From NCBI RefSeq assembly GCF_000154445.1, contig NZ_DS499562.1: a stretch of 64,000 nucleotides of DNA; one strand, given 5' to 3'. Positions 43,427 through 53,461 of this stretch are shown piece after piece (the stretch's first letter is position 1; the number at the start of each line of letters is the position of its first letter). A model generated the notes under the pieces. The model did not search any database. It saw only the letters and a program-made list of their open reading frames with translations, and was not told where the DNA came from. Both the position numbers and the translations under genes were made by a program. The DNA comes from Intestinibacter bartlettii (GTDB taxonomy: Bacteria > Bacillota > Clostridia > Peptostreptococcales > Peptostreptococcaceae).

Positions 43427-44610
43427 TCAACAATTAAAAAAAAATTTTTCGGATATTATACAATTTATTTCATTAAAAACCTTAATTAATGGCAAATTTT
43501 CCTTTTTTGCTATTATTTTACAATCCTCATACTCTGGTGTTACTTTAATTAATTCGCCATTTAAGTATCCTAACTTAATTTGTATATTGCCATACTTAGT
43601 TTCTATTTTTTCAAATTTTCTTTCTAGCATGACTCTTTTTAACTTTTGATATCTGACGCCAAATGTTGATGTTTCAACGAGTAATAACTTCGTAAACTTA
43701 TCTAAATCTTTTTCTTTACACAAAACAGTTATCTTATATGAAGGTCTATTTTTTTTCATAAAAATACCCTCCGTATAGATATCTAAGGCCCCTTTTTCCA
43801 AAATTTGTTCGTATAAATACGAATAAGTTTCAGATGACATATCATCTATATTGGCGCTAATTTCCCATACTATATTATTCTGTTTTTTTTTACTCCTATA
43901 AAAGTTCTAAGCATATTTGGAAACTCGAACTTTTTGTATCCTATTCCGTAGCCAACTTGTTTTATTTCAAATTCCACTTCATCTACAAATTTGTCACAAA
44001 CAGTTTTTATTATTGCTGCCCCTGTTGGAGTTGTACATTCTCCCTTTACGTTATTAAATTTTACTGGAACATCTTTTAATATTTCTACTACGGCTGGTGC
44101 TGGCACTGGAATAACCCCATGTGCGCATTTAACAAAACCAGAACCTAGTGGTATTTTCGTTGCATATATTTCGTCTACACATAGTAAATCTAATAATATA
44201 CATGATCCTACTATATCTATGATTGAGTCCATCGCTCCAACTTCATGAAAATGTATTTTATCAATAGAAGTTCCGTGCACTTTTGCTTCTGCTTTTGCAA
44301 CTTCCATAAATATATCTTTCGCATTTTGTTTGATTTTGTCGTTTAATGTACTCTTATCTATTATATCATATATATCTATTAAATTTCTATGTACATGACC
44401 TTCATTTACTACTACATTTACGTTTGTTCCCTTTATTCCATTCTCAAATTTATCAGTTATCTCTATTTTAAATTCTTTTCCTAAATTTAATTTATCTAGT
44501 TCCTCTAAGAAGATTTGCTTTGGAACGCCTAAATCTAATAAAGTAGCTAAAGTCATATCCCCTGATATTCCATTTATTATGTCAAAGTATAAAATCTTTT
44601 GTTCTTTCAT
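43427..44610 (-). CDS. larC: Nickel-pincer cofactor biosynthesis protein LarC, made by -1 frameshifting
   Basis: LarC inserts nickel into the lactate racemase cofactor. It is encoded in two frames: 44610-43870 ('YFDIINGISGDMTLATLLDL', 'HFHEVGAMDSIIDIVG') and 43886-43427 ('IVWEISANIDDMSSETYSYL', 'SYKITVLCKE'). The first frame ends in TAG just after slippery heptamer A_AAA_AAC (43882-43888). A -1 shift there joins it smoothly to the second frame, as reported for LarC of lactobacilli. Start M3 (44610) fits AGGGAGA. The larB gene lies ~190 bases upstream; larA and larE are not in the window. Confidence 0.88.
43882..43888 (-). promoter_or_regulatory. larC: Slippery heptamer for -1 frameshifting in larC
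   Basis: Nine A's followed by C give A_AAA_AAC in the zero frame, 12 bases before the first-frame TAG. Both flanking frames encode conserved LarC sequence. Confidence 0.75.
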
Positions 44611-44798
44611 AATCATTCTCCCTATAATACCTTTTCAGTTTATTTGTTGTTTTATCATTAACAAATTCTTATATAAATTTATATTTAATTATCTCAGTCT
44701 CTATATTTATAATTATTATCGTTATTTTCTTAATTTATTTTAATTTGATATATATATTAACTACTATTCATTTTTTTTAATTTACTAAATCTTTATAA

Positions 44799-45542
44799 TT
44801 ATTTTAATTTATTAATAGTAGCTGCTAAATATCCTGCCCCGAATCCGTTATCTATGTTGACTACTGATATTCCAGATGCGCAACTATTTAACATTGCTAA
44901 AAGTGCAGTAAGTCCATTAAAACTCGCTCCATAACCAACTGAAGTCGGAACTGCTATTACTGGCACATCTACCATTCCTCCAACGACACTTGGTAGTGCT
45001 CCCTCCATTCCTGCAACAGCAACTATTACCCTAGCCTGTTCAATAAGGTGTCTTTTGTTTAACAATCTATGTATGCCCGCTACCCCAACATCATAAATTC
45101 GTTCTACATTATTGCCTAAAAATTTTGCTGTATAATACGCTTCATCCGCCACAGCTATATCAGATGTTCCTGCTGCAAGTATAGCTATTGTTCCCTTTCC
45201 TCTGTTTTTTATTTCATGATTTTTTATCATTAATACTCTTGATAATTCATCATACTCGACATTATCATATATTTCTTTTAACTTTTCTGCTGTTTCTTTT
45301 CTACATCTTGTCCCTAATACGTTACTTTGTTTTTTCAATAAAACATCAACTATTCCAATTATATGTTCATCTGTTTTCCCTTCACAGTAAATAACTTCTG
45401 GAAATCCATTTCTAAGTTCTCTATGATGATCTATATTTGCATATCCTAAATCTTCATAAGGTAAATCTTTTAATTTATTTACAGCTGTATCTATATCTAT
45501 TTCATCTTTTTTAACTGCTTCTAATAATTGTCTTACATCCAT
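44799..45542 (-). CDS. larB: Nickel-pincer cofactor biosynthesis protein LarB
   Basis: Carboxylates nicotinic acid adenine dinucleotide and hydrolyses it, the first step to the nickel-pincer cofactor. 247 residues: variable N-terminus, 'GFPEVIYCEGKTDEHIIGI' and the AIR-carboxylase-like C-terminal domain ('VAVAGMEGALPSVVGGMVDV', 'VPTSVGYGASF'). No PurE-like neighbour, so it is not a purine enzyme. The 182-base gap to larC holds no gene that I can see. Confidence 0.94.
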   Translation of the reverse strand: MDVRQLLEAVKKDEIDIDTAVNKLKDLPYEDLGYANIDHHRELRNGFPEVIYCEGKTDEHIIGIVDVLLKKQSNVLGTRCRKETAEKLKEIYDNVEYDELSRVLMIKNHEIKNRGKGTIAILAAGTSDIAVADEAYYTAKFLGNNVERIYDVGVAGIHRLLNKRHLIEQARVIVAVAGMEGALPSVVGGMVDVPVIAVPTSVGYGASFNGLTALLAMLNSCASGISVVNIDNGFGAGYLAATINKLK

Positions 45543-45654
45543 GTTATTTAGTGCCCCCCTCTATATAACTATATATTTCTACGTTTTATCTATCTTTATA
45601 AATTATAACTCTTTATCTTCAAAATATAAATGAAATATATTATATATATTTCAT

Positions 45655-45697
45655 AAAAAAACAGATTAGAATAATTTCTCTTCTAATCTGTTTTTTT
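45655..45697 (-). terminator. Terminator after the gamma-glutamyltransferase remnant
   Basis: Arms AAACAGATTAGA/TCTAATCTGTTT with T-runs on both strands. Confidence 0.75.
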
Positions 45698-45703
45698 ATT
45701 ATT

Positions 45704-46326
45704 TTAATATCCTAAAGCTTTTCCATCTCTTCTTTCGTCAGCTCCACCGACCATCGTTCCATCTTTTTTATACATTACTGCTTGTACAGAACCGAAGTGT
45801 TTTGGCTCGCCTTCATATACGCTAACCATATGCCCCATAGAACTTAATTTTGGAATTAAACTGCTATCACTGTATCTTCAAGTACTAAACCTGTATCTGG
45901 CTTATCGTAGATTCTTGGTTGTTTTATAGCATCTTCAATTGATAAATCATAATCTATTACGTTACTTATAACTTGAGTTAATAATGAAACAATTCTTGAA
46001 CCTCCTGGAGTACCGATAACTAAAAATGGTGAACCATCTTCATTTAATATAATAGTTGGACTCATTGAGCTAAGTGGTTCGCTGCCTGGTTTTACAGCAT
46101 TTACTGAGTCAGCATCAGCAGCAAAGTCTGCCATCGCGTCATTTAAAACAAATCCATATCCGTCAACCATAACCCCAGAACCGAACTCTAAGTTTACAGT
46201 TTGAGTTATTGCAACCATATTTCCCGCTTTATCAGCTACAGAAAAATGAGTTGTATCTTCATGCTCATAGTCTTCTGGTGAACCCGGAAATATATTTCTC
46301 CTTCCTATAAAATATCTGTTTTTCCG
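45704..46326 (-). pseudogene. Gamma-glutamyltransferase, truncated and frameshifted
   Basis: The minus strand encodes only the small catalytic subunit region. From the 5' side: 'FPGSPEDYEHEDTTHFSVAD' (TTHFSV with the processing/catalytic Thr), 'MVAITQTVNLEFGSGVMVDG', 'PGGSRIVSLLTQVI'. The frame then stops after 'LEDTVIAV' at 45856. One base over it resumes 'LIPKLSSMGHMVSVYEGEP' to '...GKALGY' at 45704. The large subunit (~350 residues) is missing. So the gene is dead by both a 5' deletion and a frameshift. Confidence 0.88.
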
Positions 46327-46478
46327 GCCTCGATATATATTTTCCTATTCTTATATCACTTATAAATAATTTCGGGTTGTATATATCACATAGACAATTT
46401 TAACACTTTTTATCGCTTTTAAAAAATGATTTTATTAAAAATTTGTTTATCTTAATAATTTTTAGTCTAAAAGAAAAA

Positions 46479-46520
46479 ACGCCATTTCCCAATAATATTA
46501 ATATTATTGAGAAATAGCGC
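46479..46520 (-). terminator. Terminator of groESL
   Basis: Near-perfect stem GCGCTATTTCTCAATAAT/ATTATTGGGAAATGGCG followed by TTTTTTC on the minus strand. Confidence 0.8.
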
Positions 46521-46595
46521 ATTAATTTTGAGTCGAGTTATTTCTGTATTTTGAGTTATTTTTATTTTAATCTAGATATTTTATCTATACTTAGA

Positions 46596-48221
46596 TTACA
46601 TCATTCCTGGCATTGAGCCACCAACTGCTGCATTTGCATCTTCTTTTTCAGGTATTTCTGCAACTGCTGCTTCAGTAGTTAAGAATACACTTGCTATTGA
46701 TGAAGAATTTTGTAAAGCACTTCTAGTAACTTTAGTTGGGTCAACTATACCAGCATCTATCATGTTTACATATTCTTCTTTGTATGCATCGAATCCTACT
46801 TCTGGATCTGCATTTATTACGTTTTGTACTATTACAGCACCTTCAAGACCTGCATTTACTGCTATTTGTCTTAATGGTTCTTCTAATGCTTTTCTTATTA
46901 TTTTAGCACCTATAGCTTCTTCGCCTTCTAATTCATTTATTAGTTTTTCTACTGCTGGTATAACACTTACAAGTGCAGTACCACCACCAGCAACTATACC
47001 TTCTTCAACAGCAGCTTTAGTTGCATTTAAAGCATCTTCTATTCTTAATTTCTTTTCTTTCATTTCAACTTCTGTAGCTGCACCAACTTTAACTACTGCA
47101 ACCCCACCAGATAATTTAGCTAGTCTTTCCATTAATTTTTCTCTGTCGAAATCAGAAGTAGTTTCTTCAGCTAAATGTTTTATTTGGTTTATTCTGTTTT
47201 CTATGTTAGCTTTTTCTCCAGCTCCACCAACTATTGTAGTGCTGTCTTTTGTTACTTTTATTGAAGAAGCTCTACCTAACATGCTTAAGTCAGCTTCTTT
47301 TAATTCGTAACCAACTTCTGAAGATATTACTGTACCACCAGTAAGTATTGCTATATCTTCTAACATTTGTTTTCTTCTGTCACCGAATCCAGGAGCTTTA
47401 ACAGCAACAACATCAAATGTTCCTCTTAATTTATTAACTACTAATGTAGATAATGCTTCACCTTCAACGTCTTCAGCTATTATTAATAATTTTTTACCTG
47501 TTTTAACTAATTGTTCAAGTAATGGTAATATTTCTTGTATGTTAGATATTTTCTTGTCAGTTATTAATATGAAAGGATCATTTAAAACAGCTTCCATTTT
47601 ATCAACATCTGTTACCATGTAAGCAGAAACAAATCCTCTATCAAATTGCATACCTTCAACAGTGTCTAATTCTGTTTTCATAGTTTTTGATTCTTCAACA
47701 GTTATAACACCGTCTCTACCAACAACTTTCATTGCTTCAGCTATTAATTGACCTATTTCATCATCTCCTGAAGATACAGCACCAACTTGAGCTATTGCTT
47801 CGTCAGTTTCAACTGTTCTTGATTGATGTTTTAATTCGTTAACTGCAACTTCTACAGCTTTAGCTATACCTTTTCTTATTAATATTGGGTTTGCTCCAGC
47901 TGTTACGTTTTTAAGACCTTCTCTTATTATTGCTTGTGCTAAAACTGTTGCTGTAGTAGTACCATCACCAGCTACATCGTTAGTTTTAGTTGCAACTTGT
48001 TTAACAAGTTGAGCACCCATATTTTCAAATCTATCTTCTAATTCTATTTCTTTAGCTATTGTTACACCATCGTTTGTTATTAGTGGAACACCATACATTT
48101 TATCAAGTATTACGTTTCTACCTTTTGGTCCTAATGTAACTTTAACTGTATCTGCTAATTTATTTACTCCTCTTTCAAGAGCTCTTCTAGTTTCTTCTGC
48201 AAATTTAATTTCTTTTGGCAT
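46596..48221 (-). CDS. groEL: Chaperonin GroEL (Hsp60)
   Basis: 541 residues with hallmark 'VKVTLGPKGRNVILD', 'NDVAGDGTTTATVLAQAI', 'AAVEEGIVAGGGTALV' and the Gly-Met-rich end 'GGSMPGMM'. It forms the double-ring ATP-driven folding cage together with GroES. Follows groES by 26 bases; one transcription unit under CIRCE control. Confidence 0.98.
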   Translation of the reverse strand: MPKEIKFAEETRRALERGVNKLADTVKVTLGPKGRNVILDKMYGVPLITNDGVTIAKEIELEDRFENMGAQLVKQVATKTNDVAGDGTTTATVLAQAIIREGLKNVTAGANPILIRKGIAKAVEVAVNELKHQSRTVETDEAIAQVGAVSSGDDEIGQLIAEAMKVVGRDGVITVEESKTMKTELDTVEGMQFDRGFVSAYMVTDVDKMEAVLNDPFILITDKKISNIQEILPLLEQLVKTGKKLLIIAEDVEGEALSTLVVNKLRGTFDVVAVKAPGFGDRRKQMLEDIAILTGGTVISSEVGYELKEADLSMLGRASSIKVTKDSTTIVGGAGEKANIENRINQIKHLAEETTSDFDREKLMERLAKLSGGVAVVKVGAATEVEMKEKKLRIEDALNATKAAVEEGIVAGGGTALVSVIPAVEKLINELEGEEAIGAKIIRKALEEPLRQIAVNAGLEGAVIVQNVINADPEVGFDAYKEEYVNMIDAGIVDPTKVTRSALQNSSSIASVFLTTEAAVAEIPEKEDANAAVGGSMPGMM

Positions 48222-48247
48222 GTTAATTCATCCTCCTACTTATAATA

Positions 48248-48535
48248 TTATAATTCTACTATCGCTAATATATCGCTTTGTCTTAATATTATGTAATTTT
48301 CCCCATCTGCCTTTATTTCGTTTCCAGCGTATTTAGAGAATATAACTTTATCTCCAACTTTAACTTCCATTTTTACTTCATTTCCATCTACCATACCACC
48401 TGGTCCTACTTCTATAACTTCAGCCATTTGTGGTTGTTCTTTAGCTGCTGTTGGTAATACTATACCGCTTGCAGTTTTTTCTTCAGCTTCAAATTTTTTA
48501 ATTACGACTCTGTCTGCTAATGGTCTTATTTTCAT
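48248..48535 (-). CDS. groES: Co-chaperonin GroES (Hsp10)
   Basis: 95 residues, 'IRPLADRVVIKKFEAEEKTA' at the N-terminus, the mobile loop 'SGIVLPTAAKEQPQ', and 'GDKVIFSKYAGNEIK'. Caps the GroEL ring. First gene of the operon, immediately downstream of a CIRCE element. Confidence 0.97.
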   Translation of the reverse strand: MKIRPLADRVVIKKFEAEEKTASGIVLPTAAKEQPQMAEVIEVGPGGMVDGNEVKMEVKVGDKVIFSKYAGNEIKADGENYIILRQSDILAIVEL

Positions 48536-48601
48536 TTCCCATTCCTCCTATTTATATAAAAAATCTTTGTATATAGAATTTAAATCTTTGTTTTGCTAAT
48601 T

Positions 48602-48628
48602 TTATCACTCTTTAAGTAAGAGTGCTAA
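48602..48628 (-). promoter_or_regulatory. CIRCE operator (HrcA site) of groESL
   Basis: Minus strand TTAGCACTC-N9-GAGTGATAA, one mismatch from the consensus. HrcA is not in the window. Confidence 0.92.
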
Positions 48629-48636
48629 CAATTATT

Positions 48637-48665
48637 ATATTATACTATTTTAGCTATTTTTTCAA
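48637..48665 (-). promoter_or_regulatory. groESL promoter
   Basis: TTGAAA (48660-48665), 17-base spacer, TAATAT (48637-48642), directly upstream of CIRCE. Confidence 0.6.
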
Positions 48666-48775
48666 CCTATAATTGGATTTTTTTTCAAATTTTAATGGAT
48701 TTTCAGTAAATTTTTTCAAACCTATTTTTTTGCCCTTTTATATATTCTTTTTTGTTCTAATTTATCCTTTAAAAT

Positions 48776-49651
48776 TTATCTTCCTATACCAAATTCTCTT
48801 GCATAATAGAATAAGTATTGTTGCGCAAACCCTGCTAAATCACCAAATTTTTCTATACCAAATTTTCTAATTTTAGTTAAACTTAAATCTTCATCAACAT
48901 AGAATTCTTGCATAACTCTTTTTACCCAAACATCAACTGGGAATGTATCATATTTTTGCATTCCGAATAATGCTATACAATCTGCAACTTTTGGGCCAAC
49001 TCCATTAAATTTAAGTAGTTCTTTTAAACATTGATCAGTAGATAGTTCTCTGTATTCTAATACGTCTATATTTTCGTCATTTACAGTTTGAGAAGTTGAT
49101 TTAATGTATTTATCCCTAAATCCTGTTGAACACGCTCTTATCTCTTCTACACTCGCTTTTGATAATTGTTCTGATGTTGGGAATGCATAGTATTCTTGCC
49201 CTTTATATTCTCCTATATATGTTCCATAATTTTTTGATAGATTGTTTATTGCTCTTTGTATCATAGGTATTCTATTATTTGCTGATATTATGAAAGAGAT
49301 AAGCATTTCCCATCCATCTTGTTTTAATATTCTTATACCTTCACCGAACTCTGTTGCTTTTTCTAAATATTCGTCCATAACTTTTAATGTATTTACCATT
49401 TCTTCATAATCTCTTCCTAAATCGAAATAGTCATACCATATATTATCGAAATCTTCTTTTGTTGTATTATCTAAATATATTTTGTTTCCATCTTGTTTAA
49501 CGTTTATTACTTTGCCCATTGCCACACCTGTGTATGAGTCATCTTCTTGTTTAATCCATCTGAAACATTGACCGCATTCAAATATGTGTTTTGGATTAAA
49601 ATGTTTTATATCTTCTAATATTACTGTATTTCCTTGTTGTGATACTTTCAT
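48776..49651 (-). CDS. ogg: 8-oxoguanine DNA glycosylase, OGG1 type
   Basis: 291 residues. N-terminal OGG_N domain (~1-110, 'HIFECGQCFRWIKQ'), then the HhH-GPD core: 'GFRDKYIKSTSQTV' with the catalytic Lys, 'LLKFNGVGPKVADCIALFG' (helix-hairpin-helix) and 'FPVDVWVKRVM' with the catalytic Asp. Removes 8-oxoguanine and nicks the strand by beta-elimination. Monocistronic. Confidence 0.92.
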   Translation of the reverse strand: MKVSQQGNTVILEDIKHFNPKHIFECGQCFRWIKQEDDSYTGVAMGKVINVKQDGNKIYLDNTTKEDFDNIWYDYFDLGRDYEEMVNTLKVMDEYLEKATEFGEGIRILKQDGWEMLISFIISANNRIPMIQRAINNLSKNYGTYIGEYKGQEYYAFPTSEQLSKASVEEIRACSTGFRDKYIKSTSQTVNDENIDVLEYRELSTDQCLKELLKFNGVGPKVADCIALFGMQKYDTFPVDVWVKRVMQEFYVDEDLSLTKIRKFGIEKFGDLAGFAQQYLFYYAREFGIGR

Positions 49652-49760
49652 TATAGTTTCTCCTCTTACTTTATATAAAGTTATAAAATTTCTAGTATAT
49701 TACCTTATTAATTATATTTTTTACCATTATGTTAATTATACCCTTGTTAATCATAGTTAA

Positions 49761-49970
49761 TTACAATAACTTATAATCATTATCTATTTTTTTAGTATTT
49801 TCATATAAAACAGTCATTGTGATAAATCCTTGCCCAATTTCATTATCATATATTACAGATTGTTTTATATCTATTACTTTTTTATTTTTTATAAAATTAT
49901 TTATTTCATTTTCAAGATTTACTGTATCAAATCCATCACCAATAAAGTCTTTAAATATTTTTATTTTCAT
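49761..49970 (-). CDS. Small Cse60-like sporulation protein
   Basis: 69 residues. 'KIKIFKDFIGDGFDTVNLEN' and 'NNFIKNKKVIDIKQSVIYDN' followed by 'ITMTVLYE' fit the short Cse60/DUF2758 family, made in the mother cell under sigma-E in Bacillus. It supports a spore-forming background. The ribosome site is GGAGGTGT. Confidence 0.6.
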   Translation of the reverse strand: MKIKIFKDFIGDGFDTVNLENEINNFIKNKKVIDIKQSVIYDNEIGQGFITMTVLYENTKKIDNDYKLL

Positions 49971-50094
49971 ACTTACACCTCCGATTTGTAATCTCTATAT
50001 TATTTATATAAAAAATAGCTTATAAATACCTTAATTATAATCTTAAAGTAAAAAAATCTTTATCCTAAATCCCTTTAAAAATGTAGATTTTTTT

Positions 50095-50158
50095 GAAATG
50101 CATTAACGGAAATTATATTTATCCACAATTTAAATCTGATTATAATTTCCTATGCATT
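50095..50158. repeat. Imperfect long inverted repeat between Cse60 gene and deo operon
   Basis: AATGCATTAACGGAAATTATA and TATAATTTCCTATGCATT face each other across ~22 bases. No T-run follows and no gene is inside. A second short inverted repeat, AAAAAATCT/AGATTTTTTT, lies at 50053-50094. Function unclear. Confidence 0.4.
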
Positions 50159-50163
50159 ATAAA

Positions 50164-50194
50164 AAAACTTCAGCCTATTTTGGCTGAAGTTTTT
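50164..50194 (-). terminator. Terminator of the nucleoside salvage operon
   Basis: Twelve-base arms AAAACTTCAGCC/GGCTGAAGTTTT, TTTTTTTA tail on the minus strand. Confidence 0.85.
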
Positions 50195-50202
50195 ATTTTA
50201 AA

Positions 50203-51510
50203 TTATGATAATACTTTTTCTATTATTGGTTGTGGTGCAACTTCTTCATTTGTTAATTCAAATGCATGATAAAGTTCATCTACCCATTGTGGCTTTAATT
50301 CTTCATCATGATAAACGATGCAGATTGTATCTCCTTTGTTTACTTTGTCACCACGTTTGCAGGCAAGTTCTAAACCAACAGCATGGTTTACATCTTGTTC
50401 TTTAGTTTCTCTTCCTGCTCCAAGTTGCATTGCTAATACTCCTAATCTTTCAGAATGAAGTACTTTAACATTTCCTGATTCTTCGCTTTTTATCTCAGTT
50501 TTAAACTTAGATTGTGGTAATAATTCTGGATTTTCTATCATATCTACATTACCACCTTGAGCTTTTACCATGTCTTTAAATGTTTCAAATGCTTTACCAG
50601 AAGCAACTACTTCTTCTAACATTTTTCTAGCTTCTTCTTTGTTTTCTGCAACTTTACCTTGCATTAACATTATTTCAGCGGCTTGCATACAAAGTTCTGT
50701 GAAGTCTTTTGGTCCATGACCTTTTAATGTTTCTATAGCTTCTCTTATTTCGATTGCATTACCTATAGTGTTTCCTAAAGGTTGGTTCATATCAGTTATC
50801 ATAGCCATTGTATTTCTACCAAGGCTGTTTCCTATAGATATCATTGCTTCAGCTAATTTTGTTGCATCTTCTATAGTATGCATAAATGCACCTTCACCAT
50901 ATTTAACGTCTAGTAATATAGTGTCTGAACCAGATGCTAATTTTTTAGACATTATTGATGATGCTATTAGTGGTATTGATTCAACAGTTCCAGTTACATC
51001 TCTTAAAGCGTATAATTTTTTGTCTGCTGGCACTAAGTCCCCAGTTTGACCTATTATAGCTATTCCAACTTCTGAAACTTGTTTTTTAAATTCTTCTTCT
51101 GTTAAGAAGCAGTTGAATCCTTCTATAGATTCTAATTTATCAAGTGTTCCTCCTGTATGACCAAGACCTCTACCTGACATTTTAGCAACTTTTAGTCCAC
51201 AAGCTGCAACTAGTGGTCCTAATGCCATAGATGTTTTGTCACCAACTCCACCAGTTGAGTGTTTGTCAGCTTTTATACCTTCTATTGAAGTTAAATCTAT
51301 AACATCTCCACTATGCATCATAGCTTTAGCTAAATATGATGTTTCTCTTTCATTCATACCATTTAATACTATGGCCATTAATAATGCACTTACTTGATAA
51401 TCTGGTATAGAACCGTCAGTTACACCATCTACAAAGAATTGTATTTCTTTATCTGTTAGTTCTTCGTTGTATCTTTTTTTATTAATAATATCTACAAAAC
51501 GCATATCCAC
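50203..51510 (-). CDS. pdp: Pyrimidine-nucleoside phosphorylase
   Basis: Cleaves uridine and thymidine to base plus (deoxy)ribose 1-phosphate. 435 residues. 'KADKHSTGGVGDKTSMALGP' is the phosphate-binding loop, 'MSGRGLGHTGGTLDKLESI' the nucleoside site; the C-terminal ~90 residues are the PYNP_C domain. Last gene of the operon after deoC. Confidence 0.95.
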   Translation of the reverse strand: MDMRFVDIINKKRYNEELTDKEIQFFVDGVTDGSIPDYQVSALLMAIVLNGMNERETSYLAKAMMHSGDVIDLTSIEGIKADKHSTGGVGDKTSMALGPLVAACGLKVAKMSGRGLGHTGGTLDKLESIEGFNCFLTEEEFKKQVSEVGIAIIGQTGDLVPADKKLYALRDVTGTVESIPLIASSIMSKKLASGSDTILLDVKYGEGAFMHTIEDATKLAEAMISIGNSLGRNTMAMITDMNQPLGNTIGNAIEIREAIETLKGHGPKDFTELCMQAAEIMLMQGKVAENKEEARKMLEEVVASGKAFETFKDMVKAQGGNVDMIENPELLPQSKFKTEIKSEESGNVKVLHSERLGVLAMQLGAGRETKEQDVNHAVGLELACKRGDKVNKGDTICIVYHDEELKPQWVDELYHAFELTNEEVAPQPIIEKVLS

Positions 51511-51523
51511 TTTCCCTCTATTC

Positions 51524-52189
51524 TTAATATCCTTGAGCTTCTTTTCCTTTTATTAAGTTTATTGCAGAACTTGTTCCTATTCTTTCACAGCCTTCAGTTA
51601 TAAACATTTCAAGGTCTTCTACAGTTTTAACACCACCTGCTGCCTTTATTTTTACATTTGGTCCTATATGTTGTTTAAATAATTTTATATCTTCTATTGT
51701 TGCACCGCCAGTACCAAATCCAGTTGATGTTTTTATATAGTTAGCTCCTGCATCTGTAACTGATTTGCACATTGCTATTTTTTCTTCTTCTGTTAAGTAG
51801 CAAGTTTCTATTATAACTTTTAATATTTTATCTCCTACAGCTTCTTTAAGTGCTTTTATTTCTGCTGTAACTTTGTCATAATCTCCATTTTTAACATCTG
51901 ATATATTTATTACCATATCTATTTCATTAGCTCCATTTTCAATAGCTTGTTTAGCTTCTAAAACTTTTGCTTCTGTTGTTGAATATCCAAGAGGGAATCC
52001 TACAACTGTACATATGTTTACTTTATCTCCATATTTTTCATTTATACGAGATATATAACAAGATGGTATACATATTGATGCTGTATTATATTCTATTGAT
52101 TCATCACATATTTTTTGTATATCTTCCCATGTTGCTATAGGTTTTAATAATGTATGGTCTACGTGTTTTAATATTTCTGCTGTATTCAT
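51524..52189 (-). CDS. deoC: Deoxyribose-phosphate aldolase
   Basis: Splits 2-deoxyribose 5-phosphate to acetaldehyde and glyceraldehyde 3-phosphate. 221 residues; 'LKVIIETCYLTEEEK' and 'YIKTSTGFGTGGAT' carry the two active-site lysines, the second forming the Schiff base. Lies 13 bases upstream of pdp. Confidence 0.96.
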   Translation of the reverse strand: MNTAEILKHVDHTLLKPIATWEDIQKICDESIEYNTASICIPSCYISRINEKYGDKVNICTVVGFPLGYSTTEAKVLEAKQAIENGANEIDMVINISDVKNGDYDKVTAEIKALKEAVGDKILKVIIETCYLTEEEKIAMCKSVTDAGANYIKTSTGFGTGGATIEDIKLFKQHIGPNVKIKAAGGVKTVEDLEMFITEGCERIGTSSAINLIKGKEAQGY

Positions 52190-52243
52190 TTAATTACCCA
52201 CTTTCTTTTACTAAGTTTTTTATTATTTATAGTGCTACAGTTA

Positions 52244-53434
52244 TTAAACAAGTTCATTTAGCACAGATTCACCAATTGTATTTTCAGGCATTTTTAAATT
52301 GAAGTTTTCTGCTAAAGTTGCTCCTATCGTTGCAAAACTTTCTTTAATTCCTAAAACTCCCTCGCCTTTCATAGCTGGTGAATAAGCTAAGAATGGTACA
52401 TATTCACGAGTATGGTCAGTTCCTTGGTATGTTGGGTCATTTCCATGATCTGCAGTTATTATTAATAAATCATTTTGTCCTAATTTATCTATAACTTTTC
52501 CTAAATTAACGTCGAATTTTTCTAGTTCTTGGGCATATCCAACTGGATTTCTTCTATGTCCCCATAAAGCATCGAAATCAACTAAATTTACGAAGCAAAC
52601 TCCTTTGAAATCTTTGTCCATTATTTCTAATGTTTGTTCCATACCGTGAATAGAAGATGTAGATTTATTAGATTCAGTTATACCTTCACCATCGAATATA
52701 TCGCTGATTTTTCCTACTGATATAACATCATATCCATTGTCTTTTAATTCATTTAAGACAGTTCTTCCATATGGTTTTAATGCATAATCGTGTCTGTTAC
52801 TTGTACGAGTAAAGTGTCCTTTACCAGTTCCGACATATGGTCTAGCTATTACTCTACCTACTTTGTATTCATCTCTTAGAGTTATTTCTCTAGCAATTTC
52901 ACAACATCTGTAAAGTTCATCTAGTCCGAAAGTTTCTTCGTGACCACATATTTGTAAAACAGAATCTGCTGAAGTATAAACTATCATATCTCCTGTTTTC
53001 ATTTGGTGTTCACCTAATTCATCTAGTATTGCTGTTCCACTTGCACTTTTATTTCCTACTATTTTATGACCAGTTCTTTCTGATAACTCATCTAATAATT
53101 CTTGTGGGAATCCAGTATCTGTGAAAGTTTTGAAAGGCTTAGTTATATGAAGACCCATCATCTCCCAGTGACCTGTCATTGTATCTTTACCAACACTAGC
53201 TTCCCTAAGTTTCATTTGATATCCTAGTGGATGTTCAACTTTATCTACATGTTTTATTGGGTGTAGATTTGCAAGACCTAATCTTTGAAGATTTGGTATT
53301 TTTAAACTATCTACTGATTCTGATATATGTAATAATGTATCAACATCTATATCACCATATTCTTTAGAAGTATCATCTTGCCCTATTCCTAGTGAATCTA
53401 TTACTAAAAGAAATACTCTATCATATTTTTTCAT
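52244..53434 (-). CDS. deoB: Phosphopentomutase
   Basis: Interconverts (deoxy)ribose 1- and 5-phosphate. 396 residues of the alkaline-phosphatase superfamily: 'RVFLLVIDSLGIGQ' (metal site), 'GKDTMTGHWEMMGL' (phosphorylated Thr) and 'LIITADHGNDPTYQGTDHTREYVPF' in outline. I start at the ATG at 53434, six bases after GGAAGTG, instead of the GTG three codons upstream. Confidence 0.95.
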   Translation of the reverse strand: MKKYDRVFLLVIDSLGIGQDDTSKEYGDIDVDTLLHISESVDSLKIPNLQRLGLANLHPIKHVDKVEHPLGYQMKLREASVGKDTMTGHWEMMGLHITKPFKTFTDTGFPQELLDELSERTGHKIVGNKSASGTAILDELGEHQMKTGDMIVYTSADSVLQICGHEETFGLDELYRCCEIAREITLRDEYKVGRVIARPYVGTGKGHFTRTSNRHDYALKPYGRTVLNELKDNGYDVISVGKISDIFDGEGITESNKSTSSIHGMEQTLEIMDKDFKGVCFVNLVDFDALWGHRRNPVGYAQELEKFDVNLGKVIDKLGQNDLLIITADHGNDPTYQGTDHTREYVPFLAYSPAMKGEGVLGIKESFATIGATLAENFNLKMPENTIGESVLNELV

Positions 53435-53461
53435 TTTTATCACTTCCTAAATTAAATATTT

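Noticed and set aside
44799..45542. Annotation of this gene as a second purE
   Set aside because: The AIR-carboxylase-like domain is preceded by the LarB-specific N-terminus and the gene lies beside larC.
46762..47310. 182-codon plus-strand frame opposite groEL
   Set aside because: Shadow of groEL codon use; no domain, no ribosome site.
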